Assembly (NCBI RefSeq): GCF_003573695.1
Contig: NC_039367.1
Coordinates: 31,706,442-31,770,441 of the forward strand
DNA: 64,000 nt
Origin: Papaver somniferum
Lineage: Eukaryota; Streptophyta; Magnoliopsida; Ranunculales; Papaveraceae
Reading direction: 5' to 3'
The notes beneath the pieces are model-generated. The model did no database searches, was not told the origin of the DNA, and worked only from the letters and a program-made list of their open reading frames with translations. The translations under genes were made by a program, and so were the position numbers. Below, one piece after another: positions 1 through 11,170 of the stretch (positions are counted from its first letter, which is position 1; every line of letters starts with the position of its first letter).

Positions 1-1725
1 GAAAAGTAAAGAAATATTCAGAAACTCAAGAGGTGCATGGAGAAAAACTTGAGAAACCAGGGCATATATAGAGGTTAACTTAAACCATTGCAATAAATCA
101 ATCCTTGGAATTGAAAGATGATAGGACTGCCATAATGACAGAAGCATCACGCTCATAAGGAAGTAACTACTAATAGAAGGAAACTGAATAGACAATTATG
201 CTTATTCTTAAAGCACAGAGGATCAAAAGGTAACTGAAATTGGATTAAAAACCTGCCAAGTGTATGAAATCTTCTGAGGCATCCACCCATTACTAGTGAG
301 AATTAGTGTACTGATTAAAAAATTCTAATATCCCTTAATATAAAATTATCATATAATGAGGAAATAAGAGGGATACACAACTTTTGATGCTGAGCAGCAG
401 AACTTTTAATTCCAACAAGAAACCCTAGTAGATTAATGCAAAGAGTGATGCTTACATATCTATCCAACAGTCTTACTATTGTCATCATTAAGAAATGACT
501 TCACAACATTAAAGCATATTTAACGTCACCATAACATAAAACTTCTAAATTTTATCTCAAGAAGGAGTAAGAAACTTTATTTAAATCAAAAATCATCAAA
601 TCCCTACACAGAGTAGGATCTCAAAAATCCCACAAATCCTTTGAATGACTATACTTCGTATTTACAAAAGGAAATCAGATATAAGATTCATACACCATAC
701 CCAAACAACCATCTAAACCCATCTTGTCACATATCTCTTTGATTAATCGAATCTTATGATGTTGTCTCAAGAACCCTATGGTTGCACCTCAATTAACTCA
801 TGACCTAAGATGAAAAGACAAGAAAAAACTCGTGAAAACAAAACAAATCAGAGGGTTAGATGAAAAGCAATATCAATAAAAAATAATCTTTAGAGAATCA
901 TGATTGAGAGAAAACCAGAATTACTGAAGAAATTTAAAAAATTTGAAATAAAATTAGGGCATAAATTAAGATCGAAAAACCCTGAAAATAGAAATAAAAT
1001 TAACAATTAGAAGAGTAATAAGAGTACGATTAGAAGCATAACATGAATTTTCTAATGAATCAAAAAGAGAGATTCTGAATTGAGCAGGAGATCGAAGAAG
1101 AAATCAAGGTTGACTAAGTCAACGTCGTATGGAAAATCGTCTTGACTTTCTCCTTTAGTTCAGATGCTCAATAGTTTGGTCAAAATATTTTTTCTGGTTT
1201 TCATAAGAGAAATTTACTAGATGGTCCAAAAACCGGTCGAGTAGTTATGCGATAGTCCAGCGGGAGAAATGGTTTATCCGTCGGTCCAATAAAGTCTTAA
1301 AAAAAATAAAATTACCAGGCTAACCTTTGACAAACATGCGTGTCCGGGAGTCGTACACATATTCGATTTCTCTTCGTTTTTTTTCTATTTTTCAGTTTCT
1401 TCCTTTTCTCTTTAGTGTCAGAGAAAATCTATGTCAGTTTCATCTTCATTTTTCAGAGAAAACGGAATCTAGGTCATTTTAAAATCGAAATCTAGGTCAG
1501 TTTCATCTTAATCTAGAGGTTGACGAATCTGCAAAAGAAAAGAGGGAAAGAAAAACATATTTTCTAAAAACAGCAAAGACAACGTAAGAAGAAAAATAGG
1601 GGGATTAACGTCCATGATGGTAGCACAAAAGAAATTAGGTTTAATTCAACGAGGAAGAAGATGTATAAACAAGTAATTTTTTGATGTATTTTGATATGGT
1701 TGGGTTTGAAATTCTTTTTAGAGTT
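1..1725. other. Non-coding AT-rich sequence
   Basis: No reading frame of convincing length or family was found on either strand. A perfect 15-bp palindrome (GTTGACT, A, AGTCAAC) at about 1109-1123 joins two inverted W-box cores. Around 1200-1290 there are phrases such as gatggtcc and tcggtccaa, resembling the 'ggtcc' phrases near 32.58 kb, which may be an eroded transposon end. The copia LTR begins at 1726. Confidence 0.6.
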
Positions 1726-4466
1726 TGTTAGAGAATTGCTCAGTTGAACCCACCAAGCGTTGGTACGTCAAGTTTGGTTGTCATATTTTAGTGAATCAAA
1801 ACTCATTTAAAGAGTCGCTTGATTATAACTAGAGTCAACTTCGTACAGGTTAGCTTGAAAGTATTAGGATTTGATACTTACAAGTATTACATGAAGACTT
1901 GAAGATGGCGAAGAAGTATGGAGCTACAACGATAACAATCATCCTTCCTCTTGAGGTTAGTAATATTTGACTTAAACTGTTTCATTCCCTAACGTATCTT
2001 TCAAGTCGTGCATATTGAAAACGAAACTACGAAGTTGTGTATGAAACTTTAGGTAGTTATAGTATTAAGGAATACAATACGAGGTTTGTTGCTTAGCCAT
2101 TAAACTTTGTACATAAGACATCGACATAATCGTTTAAATTCTGTAGTGATTATGTATGGGTGTGAGTGAAGATTTCATCCTAGGAAACAATATTTTTACA
2201 TTCGTTTAAAGGAATTAAGTTCACAAACTCGTTTGTGGATCGAAAGGGAAATCGCTAGGCTTATTGGTAATGTTATTCTTTGCAAATCTATTTTGAACTA
2301 CCAATATGCGTGATGTGTATAACCGATCATAAACTTGTTTATATGCTTGGTAAAACTTTTCACGGATGCCTGACTTAAGTTATTGGTATAAATTTTATTA
2401 GTAAAACCGATCTTAAGTAATCACTCAAGATGGTATGGTCAATACCTTGTAAATAACAACTTTTATTAGTGAAATGGGAACCGATCCTAGTAAGAGGTGC
2501 AGGGGAACCGATCCTATGAACATGTGCAACAATTTCTTAGAAGATGGGGGAACCGATCCTATGCACATGTGCACCAAATTACAGGTAGTTACCATAAGTA
2601 TGTGGGGAACCGATCCTAGTACCTAGTCAAACGAGTTTTGGTAACTAGTGTGACTATGCACAGTACTCACATGGAGGTAGAACCGAAACTTGTTTTGGTA
2701 GAAACGTGATACCCATGTTTGGTGATTTGATAGGATAATCAATCACATAGTTCTTGGGAATCAGATGCAAATTGTTTCCAAGATTGTAAGTATGAAAGAG
2801 GATTTGCAAAGTAAGGATTTCGTCATTATTTGAACACGAGTTGTAACTCTTATCATTAATTGTTCAAAGATATTCCTTGATAGCTAAGGAGAATCTCAGG
2901 ATCGAAATTAATTGAGAATATTTTTAATTAAAGGTTTCTTGGTTTTTATATGGAAATTAAATACATATCTTTGGAAAATAATAATTAGTAATGTGCATTT
3001 ACTAATTATAGATTTTTATATTGGAATTTCGGTCAATATTTGGACAAAGCATTTCCAGGAATTATGAAAATCGATTTTGTCTTTATTGCATATCTTTGAG
3101 AATATTCGGTTTTGGAAATTCCTTGGTGTCCAAACTTCCTTGTCTATAAATACTGAAGTTTGCAATTATAGCAAACTGATCCTCAGAGCCAGCAAAACTA
3201 CCTCAGTTGTGTTGTTACTGGTGGAGCCGCCTATCGGAGAGGATAGTACCCTAATTAGGAGAAATCTCTTACGGATGCTCGGTTTAAAAAAATTCTTTGG
3301 GATTTAGAATCTCTATTAGTACCGCTGGTAGGAAACTAGATAATTGCGGTTTATTATTAGTTTTAGATTGAATTGATTGACTAACTGTGGTTGAACTTTG
3401 ATTGCACGTAGTTCTTTTATGCTTGAGAATCTTCTCTCATGATATAAGATTCACTCAAACTAGATCGAAGTTTCGACGGGGATCTTTAGACTATTTGTAG
3501 ATATAAAGACGTCTTGTGATAATCCAACGTTAACAGACTTTGTTCTGTGTGTGATTGATCACAAGAGATTCAAGTTGATTGTGTGCAGGTGTTTATTGAA
3601 GATCAAAGAAGATTTGAAGACAAAAATACTTTTTGGGTTCATAATCTTTGGTGTGCAAAATACTTGTTTTGGATGGAAAGGGATCCGATTATAATCCGAT
3701 TTATCATTTTGATAATCGAGATTGATTAGTTGTGTAGATCAGCATCAACACACTTCTTTGTGATTAAAAGTGATGTTTGCTTAAGGCTTACAATCACCTT
3801 GGTGATTGGTAAGAAAGAGATCTAAGAACCCGACAAAGGTGTTTATGTGTTAAACAAGAGAGCCTTTGTCAAACTCATATCACTTGGTTGAAAAGAGTTG
3901 TTACCGAAGAGATTTATTGTTCATTTACTATTTGGAATACGAACCAAAGGAGTTGTTCCAAGTGCGTAACTTATTACAAGTTGGAGGCGCAAGGATACTG
4001 AGGAAACTAGGTGAACTATAGGTTTAGTTGCTTGGTCTCAACTATACGAAGTTGGTATAGATTTTGTATACCGGCTTAATTCTGAGAGTATTCAATCTGG
4101 ACTAGGTACCGGGGGTTTTCTGCATTTGCGGTTTCCTCGTTAACAAAATCTTGCGATGTCTTTTACTTTTCTATTTCCCAAATTATAATTGTTTTATTAT
4201 AATTAGAAGTAAAATACACAAATGTTAATTCCCATTTACTTGATAGATAATCCTATAGTGTTTGGTTAAGTCCGAACCTATTATCAAGTAAACATACTTC
4301 GTTGTTTTATTGTCTCGATCTAGTATCCATAGACGATCACACGAAGTGTGAGACTGATTTGTTGTATTGTCTCGACTCAGTCCATAGAAAATCACTTTCG
4401 GAAAGAATGTACTTATAGGTGGAAAAGTTTTAGATTGAGGAATATTTGGGTACCCTCGTCTTTTCA
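1726..4466 (+). mobile_element. 5' LTR of a SIRE/Maximus-type Ty1/copia element
   Basis: The unit begins TGTTAGAGAATTGCTC and ends CTCGTCTTTTCA, so it has the TG...CA ends of an LTR. A tRNA-Met-type primer site follows within two bases. The length (about 2.7 kb) and the terminal phrase (a run of C and T before ..ttttca, then the primer site) are like SIRE/Maximus lineage LTRs. The matching 3' LTR is not in the window at recognisable identity, so the element is truncated or disrupted. Short motifs such as gaaccgatcct recur at about 2478-2610 inside the LTR. Family placement is from memory of the lineage, not from a search. Confidence 0.7.
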
Positions 4467-4468
4467 AT

Positions 4469-4480
4469 TGGTGTCAGAGT
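4469..4480 (+). other. Primer binding site (initiator tRNA-Met type)
   Basis: TGGTGTCAGAGT sits two bases after the LTR end. It matches the usual copia primer site TGGTATCAGAGC at 10 of 12 positions. This fixes the LTR boundary and the + orientation of the element. Confidence 0.7.
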
Positions 4481-4540
4481 AGGCAAACACGAAAAGATCT
4501 GACAATCTGTGTTTCGTGCGATCCAACCTATAAGAATTGA

Positions 4541-5488
4541 ATCCAATGGATGATTCAGTTAATGTATCGCAAGATTTTTGAAAATCTCTTCATGGGTTTA
4601 ATTTCAGATTCTGAATGACTTCATGAGGATAAAGAATAAAGTGATTATGTGAATATAAAGGGTTCACAGTTAGACGAACTTAGTAAAGAATTTCTCTCTT
4701 GTGCAACCGAACTTACTCTTGAACTAAAAAAGGAAGGAGAACTCCTTGAAGACATGTGTCTTATGAAAGCTGAAAAAGATAAACTCAATCTTGATATAAC
4801 TAACCTTAAAGCTGAGTTAGACTCTCTCAAAAATATGTCTTCTTCTAGGATTCTTTCATTAGAATCAAATCTAAAGAAAAGCATTGATCAAGAAAATAAG
4901 ACCGAGATCTTGAGAAAGACAGCTGCAAAGGAGTATAATGCATTAAGAAAATCATCTGACTCTGAGCTAATGAAAGTCACTGAACATGTCAATTGTCTTA
5001 AACAAGAAATGCATTTTTTAATTTCAGGAGATCAGTCGGATACATCTTATCGTGAAAAATCCTGAAATTATGATCTAATCTTTTCCAAAGGAAAGAAAAG
5101 TGACATCAAAAACACTCGAAAGAATGTTCCATTCTCTAAAAGTGGATTAATTTCCACGAAAAAGTCTGAGATGAAAAACTCACAGAAGAGTATTCTACAT
5201 CATCACATAAAATGCTATGGGTGTGGAACCAAAGGACATGTTATTAATAATTGTCAACCATTAGATGGGCTAACTCAGAGGCAAGAAAGTTATGTGAAAC
5301 CTTCCTCGCTCTCACATAAAACTAATCCTTCTAGGTTAAAAATTCACCAAGAATTTTGCACCATGATAAATCTTTTTTTAAGGAAGGACATAAGACTTGA
5401 AATACTTGGAAATGGTTTCCAAATAAGACAACAAAGACAAACAAGAGTAAAAGTAAAAATACTACCAGAGTATCAACACATGAGGTAA
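4541..5488 (+). pseudogene. Broken copia gag: coiled-coil region and CCHC zinc knuckle
   Basis: This is the remnant of the capsid/nucleocapsid polyprotein of the copia element whose LTR ends at 4466. An ATG at about 4541 is followed within a dozen codons by a stop. From 4649 a frame encodes a charged, Leu/Lys/Glu-rich stretch typical of the coiled-coil part of SIRE-type gag. A TGA at 5063-5065 interrupts it, and the same frame then continues into a retroviral-type zinc knuckle near 5210-5255 (CYGCGTKGHVINNC, spacing C-x2-C-x4-H-x4-C). No protease, integrase or reverse transcriptase follows. The element is therefore dead, and the open stretches are leftovers. Confidence 0.75.
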
Positions 5489-6313
5489 TACTTAAATATC
5501 TTGATGACAGTTTTTTCTATGATAAGTTTGGAGTACCCATTTAAGAAAGGAAAGTTCTTAAAAGAACAAAGAACAAAAAACTCATTGTTGCTCATGAAAA
5601 GAGTAACCTGTCTCAACCAAATATCTATTATCGGTTGAGAAACACACTGGCCCTTGATGTGCTCAAACAACTGTTTGATGAGGCCGGTGTATTTTGCACA
5701 CTTGTGTAGAACCTGCAGAATCTACAAGGATTGTGACGAGAATTCATATCCTTTAAAATAGTCTTAATACTGACAAAATTCAGTTATTTGATATTAAGAA
5801 AAAGAATAATTGATTTCCATAATCGGTAAACCAATTTTTGGAAACTTATAGCACATAAAGTTTCGGTTTTATTCTGATCTTTTGTCTAGGATAAAGAATC
5901 ATGAACATTACTGATATCATGCAAATCTTTCTGCTAGGGTTTCAGAAAGGTATACTGAAAAACTGAACAATAGTACTTTTGGACTTCACAACTTCAATGA
6001 ATTCGGGAGCATCCCCTATATGGGTACAAATCAATCATCATGTATGATCGATTATGAAAAAGAGTTTCACAAGACGGCTCGAACTTGTGCCGAAACAAAG
6101 TTCGAAGTGGTATTGGTAAAACGTAGTCTTGAGAAATCACTATTCATTCAAGCTCATCTCCTCAAACAACTTGCTTTGCTCTCTAAAAGGGTAAACGAAG
6201 AGGAACCGAATTTCCACAAAATTTTCCTCAGATAATCAAAATCTTCTTTGTTAGAAATTCATATGTTAAATATCTTATTATCCAATTATCCTTTTTTTTT
6301 GGTTTGTTTTGCA
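5489..6313 (+). other. Decayed internal part of the copia element
   Basis: Short frames only. The stretch 6020-6235 has 71 codons in + orientation (MGTNQSSCMIDYEKEF...) with a Lys/Glu/Leu-rich composition compatible with retroelement coding debris, but I do not recognise a domain. No pol motif was seen. The MULE inserts at 6323. Confidence 0.4.
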
Positions 6314-6322
6314 TAAAATTAT

Positions 6323-6400
6323 GGGTTTTTTACAAAGATAGGCCTGTTTTTTTATTTATTGCAAAACTAGGCAAGTTTTGACCAAAAGTGATGGATGGAA
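6323..6400 (+). repeat. Left terminal inverted repeat of the MULE
   Basis: Matches the inverted right end (9795-9907) through the shared blocks AGGCCTGTTTTTTT and TTATTGCAAAACTAGGCAAG. Confidence 0.85.
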
Positions 6401-6500
6401 AGTTAGCACCGTTAGTTGTAACTAAAAAGACCTAAAAGTCCTTTGAATCGGTTATTGTGACCCAACCAGATGTGTGTTGACTCTGTATACGTCACCACAT

Positions 6501-6573
6501 AGTGCGTACGTGGCACCGCGTACGTGGCACTGCTTACGTGGAAATGCTACGTGGCAATGCTACGTGGCACTCT
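6501..6573 (+). promoter_or_regulatory. Tandem array of five TACGTGG (G-box/ABRE-like) motifs
   Basis: TACGTGG occurs five times, starting at about 6507, 6521, 6535, 6548 and 6561, with a regular 13-14 bp spacing; four of the five continue as TACGTGGCA. The ACGTGGC core is the known binding core of plant bZIP factors (G-box/ABRE). The array lies about 75 bp upstream of the ATG of the zinc-finger ORF at 6646 and just inside the MULE left arm. A promoter role is inferred. Confidence 0.45.
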
Positions 6574-6645
6574 TATCTTCTTCTCCATAAATGAATATAT
6601 CCACAACCACATAACTCTGCTTCTCTTCATTTTCAGATCTAAAAA

Positions 6646-7171
6646 AATGGATGGTGGTATGAATGACAAAGCAAGTACTTCAAGTAGTATGATAGTGTGT
6701 TTAATGTGTGAAATGGAAGAAGATCATGAAACAAAGGCATGTCCATGGGTTTATTCAAGGTGCAAACATGTACCTTGTAATGGAGTAAGAGCTTTGTAAG
6801 TAATGGAAAGTTGTTCTTGAAATGCTTGAATCCTACCTGCAACTACTTTGAGTGGTTTTCTCAAGCTTCTTCCCATTCTTCAGCACTTCCAATCAAGCTT
6901 CCATCATCTCATGGTTGTATTGCCTGTGGAGAATACAATCACAGTGTTACAAATTGTCCACTGAAGCTTCAAAAATGCTTTAAAGACCACTGCAACTCTC
7001 AATTAGAACTGAAGATATGCAAAAATCAACATAGCATACCTTGTGTGCAAGAAGAAATCATGTGATGCATTCAGATGGGCTTCAGATGCTCTTGTCATTG
7101 AAAGCAAAGAAACAATGAAGGGTAAAGTGTATGAAATATGCAAGGAATTTAAGAAAAATATGAAAATGTAG
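6646..7171 (+). pseudogene. Zinc-knuckle plus GRF-type zinc-finger protein, frameshifted
   Basis: The ATG at 6646 opens a frame with a CCHC-like knuckle (CLMCEMEEDHETKAC), then CKHVPCNGV, and stops at about 6797. A different frame continues NGKLFLKCLNPTCNYFEWF, the second half of a GRF zinc finger (ending C-x4-C-x2-F-x-W), then a canonical knuckle GCIACGEYNHSVTNCP (C-x2-C-x4-H-x4-C). After a second frame change near 7050 it reads CKKKSCDAFRWASDALV, which looks like another degenerate GRF tail, and ends at TAG 7169-7171. Two frameshifts break it. It lies inside the MULE, opposite to the mudrA remnant, so it is either a captured host gene or an accessory gene of this MULE lineage. Zinc-knuckle/GRF proteins generally bind nucleic acid. 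The function here is unknown. Confidence 0.6.
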
Positions 7172-7300
7172 CCTACATAAATTTTATAATAAATTTATTT
7201 TAATTTCAGAACTTACATTGTCTTACAAAAGCATCCATTCATCCATTCACAAAAGATAACCAAATTGAAACACAAAATCAACCATATTGTTCAGATCCAG

Positions 7301-9403
7301 TCACAAAACAAAAACAAAAGAGACCAACACAAACATAGGATCAGAGATGTTGTTTTTGTTGCCAAGAGTCTCCAACCTTTCCATGTACCAATCAGCTACA
7401 AATGTTGGATTTGTACATATGTTCTCCCCTTTAACATTTCCATTGCATGTGTGCTTCAGATTCCAACTTCTCAGAGTAAATGTAGTTCCTTCACCCTTCA
7501 TAACTCTTCCATAAGTGAACATAAGACACTTGGTCTTCTGAGTATGAATGCACTTCACCCTAATCTTATAGTTGTTTGATTCACTAAACTTAACCTGATG
7601 TATATGCTTTACACAGTAGTCTCTCAAATGCTTCTTGAATGCTTTCTTGCTGACAAACTTGCTTCCCTTCACTAGGCTATACGGATCCACTTGTTCAAAA
7701 GTAGCTCCCTCAGGGAACATCTCTTCAGCTTCCTCCTCCTTAAAATGTTGTGCATGGTCTTCCTCAAACTGTGTGTTATCATGAGGCTTTGAATATTTAG
7801 TCTTTGAACATTTAGGCCCATCAGTCTTGTTGCTTTCTGATACTATAAGTTCAAGCCCATCAGTCTTATTGATTTCTGATACAAATTCCCAAAAACAAAT
7901 GATTCGGTTAGAGTTCAAACAAACATTAACAAACAAACAAAAAATAAGAAAAACAAAAGACTACAAAACAAATGACAATTTACCTTCTTCTCTGTCAGAG
8001 ACCAAGTTCCCATAATGGTCCTCTACAAAACCACAGAGACAAGGGCATTAGTACTAAACAAATCTAAAATCAAACCCAACAAAGTTTAAAAAAAGACAGA
8101 AGCAATGAATTACCTTCCTTTTCATTCTCAAGCTCCACCTCCCCAAAGTTTGGATCACCACCATCACTTTCAGCATCATCACTTGCAGCATCCTTATCAT
8201 CACTTGCACCATCATCACTTCTCTCACTTGCAGTACCATCTGAAAGATATCCATTCTCAACTTTTTGTAGAAACTTATTGTAACTCTTGATATCTTTCTC
8301 TTCATTTTCTTTGTCTGATATATTGTTCAAGACATACTCATCATCAGGATTACTTTCATCTTCTTCTACATTCTTCAAGTGCAGGACATACTCATCACTT
8401 TTCTTGTACTCTTGGGCAATTGCAAACAAATCTTCCACCACTTCTGCCTGTGTTGTAGCTTGAACCCAAAAGTATTGATTGAAATATTCCTCAAATCCAG
8501 GTATCTCATTAACTTGTTCAGCTCCACCAGCATTACTGTGTTGAGTCAATTCTTCAGGTTCAGCTACACTAGCTTCCAAAACAGGATTATTCTCAGCTAC
8601 ACTAGCTTGTGTTTGTTGAGTAAACGTGGAATATAAACATCTTCATCATCAGCTAAATCAATGTATACTTTAGTAGGATTCTTCTTCTTGATCCTAGGTA
8701 TTCTTTGACTTCTTCTTACTGTCTTGCCATCCCTAAATCTCTTTGTTACTGTCTTGGGTGATGAACCACTAGAACCAACTGGTTTAGGTGGAGTCTTAGA
8801 GACTGGCTTATTTGGAGTCACATTCTTTTTGGGTGTCATATGTAGTGGAGGAGGCTGTGAATCTGCAGTAACATGAGATACATCTATCTCACCATTCTCA
8901 TCTAGTAGCATCACTTGCAAACACAATGTAATCCAACCATGTTCATCTTCAATTGCATTTTCCCAAAAAAACCAAAACTCTACATCATTAATGATGTTTT
9001 GATGGTAGGAATGGATCAACATACCATAGAAGGTCCAATGTCTTCCTACTGGTTAGTCTCAACATAAGACTAATCCTAGACTTTAACTGATTTATACACA
9101 TATCTTCTCTGGAAAAATCTTTAAACTCAAAACACAAAGCAGTATTGATTAGATCCTTATATATTAGACAAATTATAGAAAACCCGTCTCAGACAAATTC
9201 TAGAACCATAAAAACCCTAGAAATCAATTATCACACGAACCATAAAAAACCCTAGAAATCAATTTCAACTAATCATTATCAGCAAAACCCATTTTTGAAA
9301 TTAAGAAACCCTGGAAAATTATCAGCATAACAAATTCGAACATTAATCAACAAATTAGGGTTTTTTCTTACCTCTCCGTAGAACGCTTCTTCCGTCTCGG
9401 CAT
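7301..9403 (-). pseudogene. mudrA-like transposase, N-terminal half only
   Basis: Exons read on the minus strand: 9403-9372 (starts MPRRKKRSTE), 9041 to about 8115, a short exon near 8034-7984, and 7881-7301, with plausible GT/AG borders. The second exon contains a frame change near 8620. The product has a basic Ser/Pro-rich stretch, an Asp/Glu/Ser-rich linker (8300-8120), and then the plant MuDR DNA-binding region: KGSKFVSKKAFKKHLRDYCV, followed by Lys/Cys spacing and LKHTCNGN (residues Cys/His of the N-terminal zinc-binding fold). The frame runs into a stop at 7301, and no DDE catalytic region or SWIM finger follows. Known MULE transposases are 700-900 residues; this has roughly half. It is non-functional as a transposase. 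Confidence 0.7.
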
Positions 9404-9794
9404 CTTCACCAGCAGGAAATCTTCAATTTGTTCTTCGAATCTCAACTAACAAAACACTGTTTCACTGATTTATCTCTCTACTAAAAACCCTCTCTGAAGA
9501 ACAAGAGAGAAGAAGAAACTAAATGAATCGATATCTTTCTCTGTCTTCTCTTATTCCTTACACCTTCCCGCGTCGTTGACAATAACAATGAAGTACTATC
9601 ATGGATTTTTAATAATCCTCGAGATGTCGTGTTAGTTAGATTAGGCTTCCAGATAGAGGCACGTGGACATCTTATCTAATGTGACTGACACACACGTGTG
9701 AAGGACATTTTAGTAATCTTACCACGTCCATGAGATATCACTGCATGAGTAATTGACGATAAATTGACGAGTCGACGCGATAAATTGACCGAGA

Positions 9795-9907
9795 TAACAA
9801 AAGTGGATGGTATCCTTTTAACTTGCCTAGTTTTGCAATAAATAAAAAAAAACAGGCCTAGAAACGAAAATGAGGGTCCAAAATAGGCCTATTTCTGCAT
9901 ATAATCC
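9795..9907 (-). repeat. Right terminal inverted repeat of the MULE
   Basis: Reverse complement matches the left TIR. It contains an internal partial duplication around two AGGCCT copies, which makes it about 30 bp longer than the left arm. Confidence 0.85.
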
Positions 9908-9916
9908 TAAAATTAT

Positions 9917-10079
9917 TACAAGAAACAACAATGACGCCCAATAATTTTGGGATTTATCCTTTCTATCATCAGTATTGATGCGTGGGGAAGTAGGTCCCTG
10001 CTCTCTCTCTCTTAATAATTTCAGGTTAAAATACTAGGATACAAAGCCTTTTCCTTAAATAAAAAATTCCATATCAACC
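9917..10079. other. Short non-coding interval right of the MULE
   Basis: No gene seen; includes a CT-rich run near 10000-10012. Confidence 0.5.
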
Positions 10080-11170
10080 ATAGTTTAATTATAGGGAGTT
10101 GGTCGTTTAATTCTGAACTCAAGTATATCTTTTCTGAAAAAAGATATATCAGTGAATTTTCTTGATTACGACTTTTACGACGGGAAGCGCTTCATATGTT
10201 TTACATTTTTTAGAGTTTATTACAACCTATTTTATATGAATATCATGTTTCTTTTTGGTATTTCCATTGTAACTATTAATACAACTATATGATGAATGTG
10301 ATTTTTTAAGGAACATTTGATTTGGACACTTGATTCTTAACGCAAGTATATGATTTCCGAATAAAGATATATCAACTCATTTCCTTGATTGCATATTCTT
10401 TTACGGGAAGAACTTCATATGATTTGCACATTTTAGAGTTGACAATCGATTTTATATACCTTTTTTTGTGACAGTAATATCAGGTATTGATACAATTATA
10501 GAGTGTGATTTTTCATTTAACTACAACGAGTTGAGTTGTCTGCTTGATTCTTAACGCAAGTATATATATATATATATGATTTGTAAAGATAAACATATCA
10601 ATGCATTTCCTTGATTACATCTTCTTCAATGGGAAGCACTTCGAATGCTTTGTACTATTTAAAGTTGCCAATTTATATATATTAATAAAATATCATGTTT
10701 TTTTAGCGTCTATAATATCATATATTGATTAATACAATATAGTGGGTGTGGGTCTTCATTTAACTACAAGAAGTTGAAGCGCTGATATATCTTTATTCGA
10801 CAAGAGACACTCCATATGCTTTGCACTTTTTAGAGTTGGCAATTGATTTTATATTAATATCATTTTTTTAGTATCTTTTTAATATCAGGCATTAATGCAA
10901 CTATACAACGAGTGTGACTTTTCATTTAACTACAGTGAGTTGAGTTGGTTTCTTGATTCTTGACGTAGGTGCATGATTTTTCATTATATTTCCTTTGATG
11001 GAAAATACTTCATATGTTGTGCACTATGTAGAGTTTGCCATCTATTTTATATTAATATCGTGTTTCTTTTTAGTGTCTCTAATATAACTATTGATACAAC
11101 TATATAGTAGGTTAACTATATGAAGTTGGAACCTGGAGGAGCAGTTGATTTGGTGGGTTGATTCTTATCA
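10080..11170 (+). repeat. Degenerate tandem repeat, about 200-230 bp unit, about five copies
   Basis: The same order of short phrases recurs: 'gattcttaacgcaagtatat', a run of 'aagatatatca', 'tttccttgatt', 'gggaag.acttcatatg', 'ttgcac.ttttagagttg', 'ttttatatta.tatca', 'ttgatacaactata', 'tgtgattttcatttaactac'. Copies begin near 10,095, 10,325, 10,545, 10,760 and 10,955. Divergence is high, so the array is old. There is no coding potential. It includes a short (TA)n stretch at about 10,561-10,577. Confidence 0.6.

Larger units (their letters stand above)
6323..9907. mobile_element. Mutator-like element (MULE) with TIRs and 9-bp target duplication
   Basis: The element is flanked by a perfect 9-bp direct repeat, TAAAATTAT (6314-6322 and 9908-9916), the target-site length of Mutator elements. 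The left end begins GGGTTTTTTACAAAGATAGG. The right end, read inward on the other strand, begins GGATTATATGCAGAAATAGG. Both then share the block AGGCCTGTTTTTTT plus ATTTATTGCAAAACTAGG. The right arm has about 30 extra bases between two copies of AGGCCT, so that TIR has grown by a partial duplication. Inside are a mudrA-like 5' half on the minus strand and a broken zinc-finger gene on the plus strand. The catalytic part of the transposase is missing, so the copy cannot move by itself. The 3585-bp boundaries are seen directly. Confidence 0.88.

Noticed and set aside
4225..4467. 80-codon minus-strand frame
   Set aside because: Lies fully inside the copia LTR, antisense, no domain.
8105..8290. 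His/Pro-rich plus-strand frame
   Set aside because: Shadow of the Asp/Glu/Ser-rich linker of the mudrA-like gene on the other strand.
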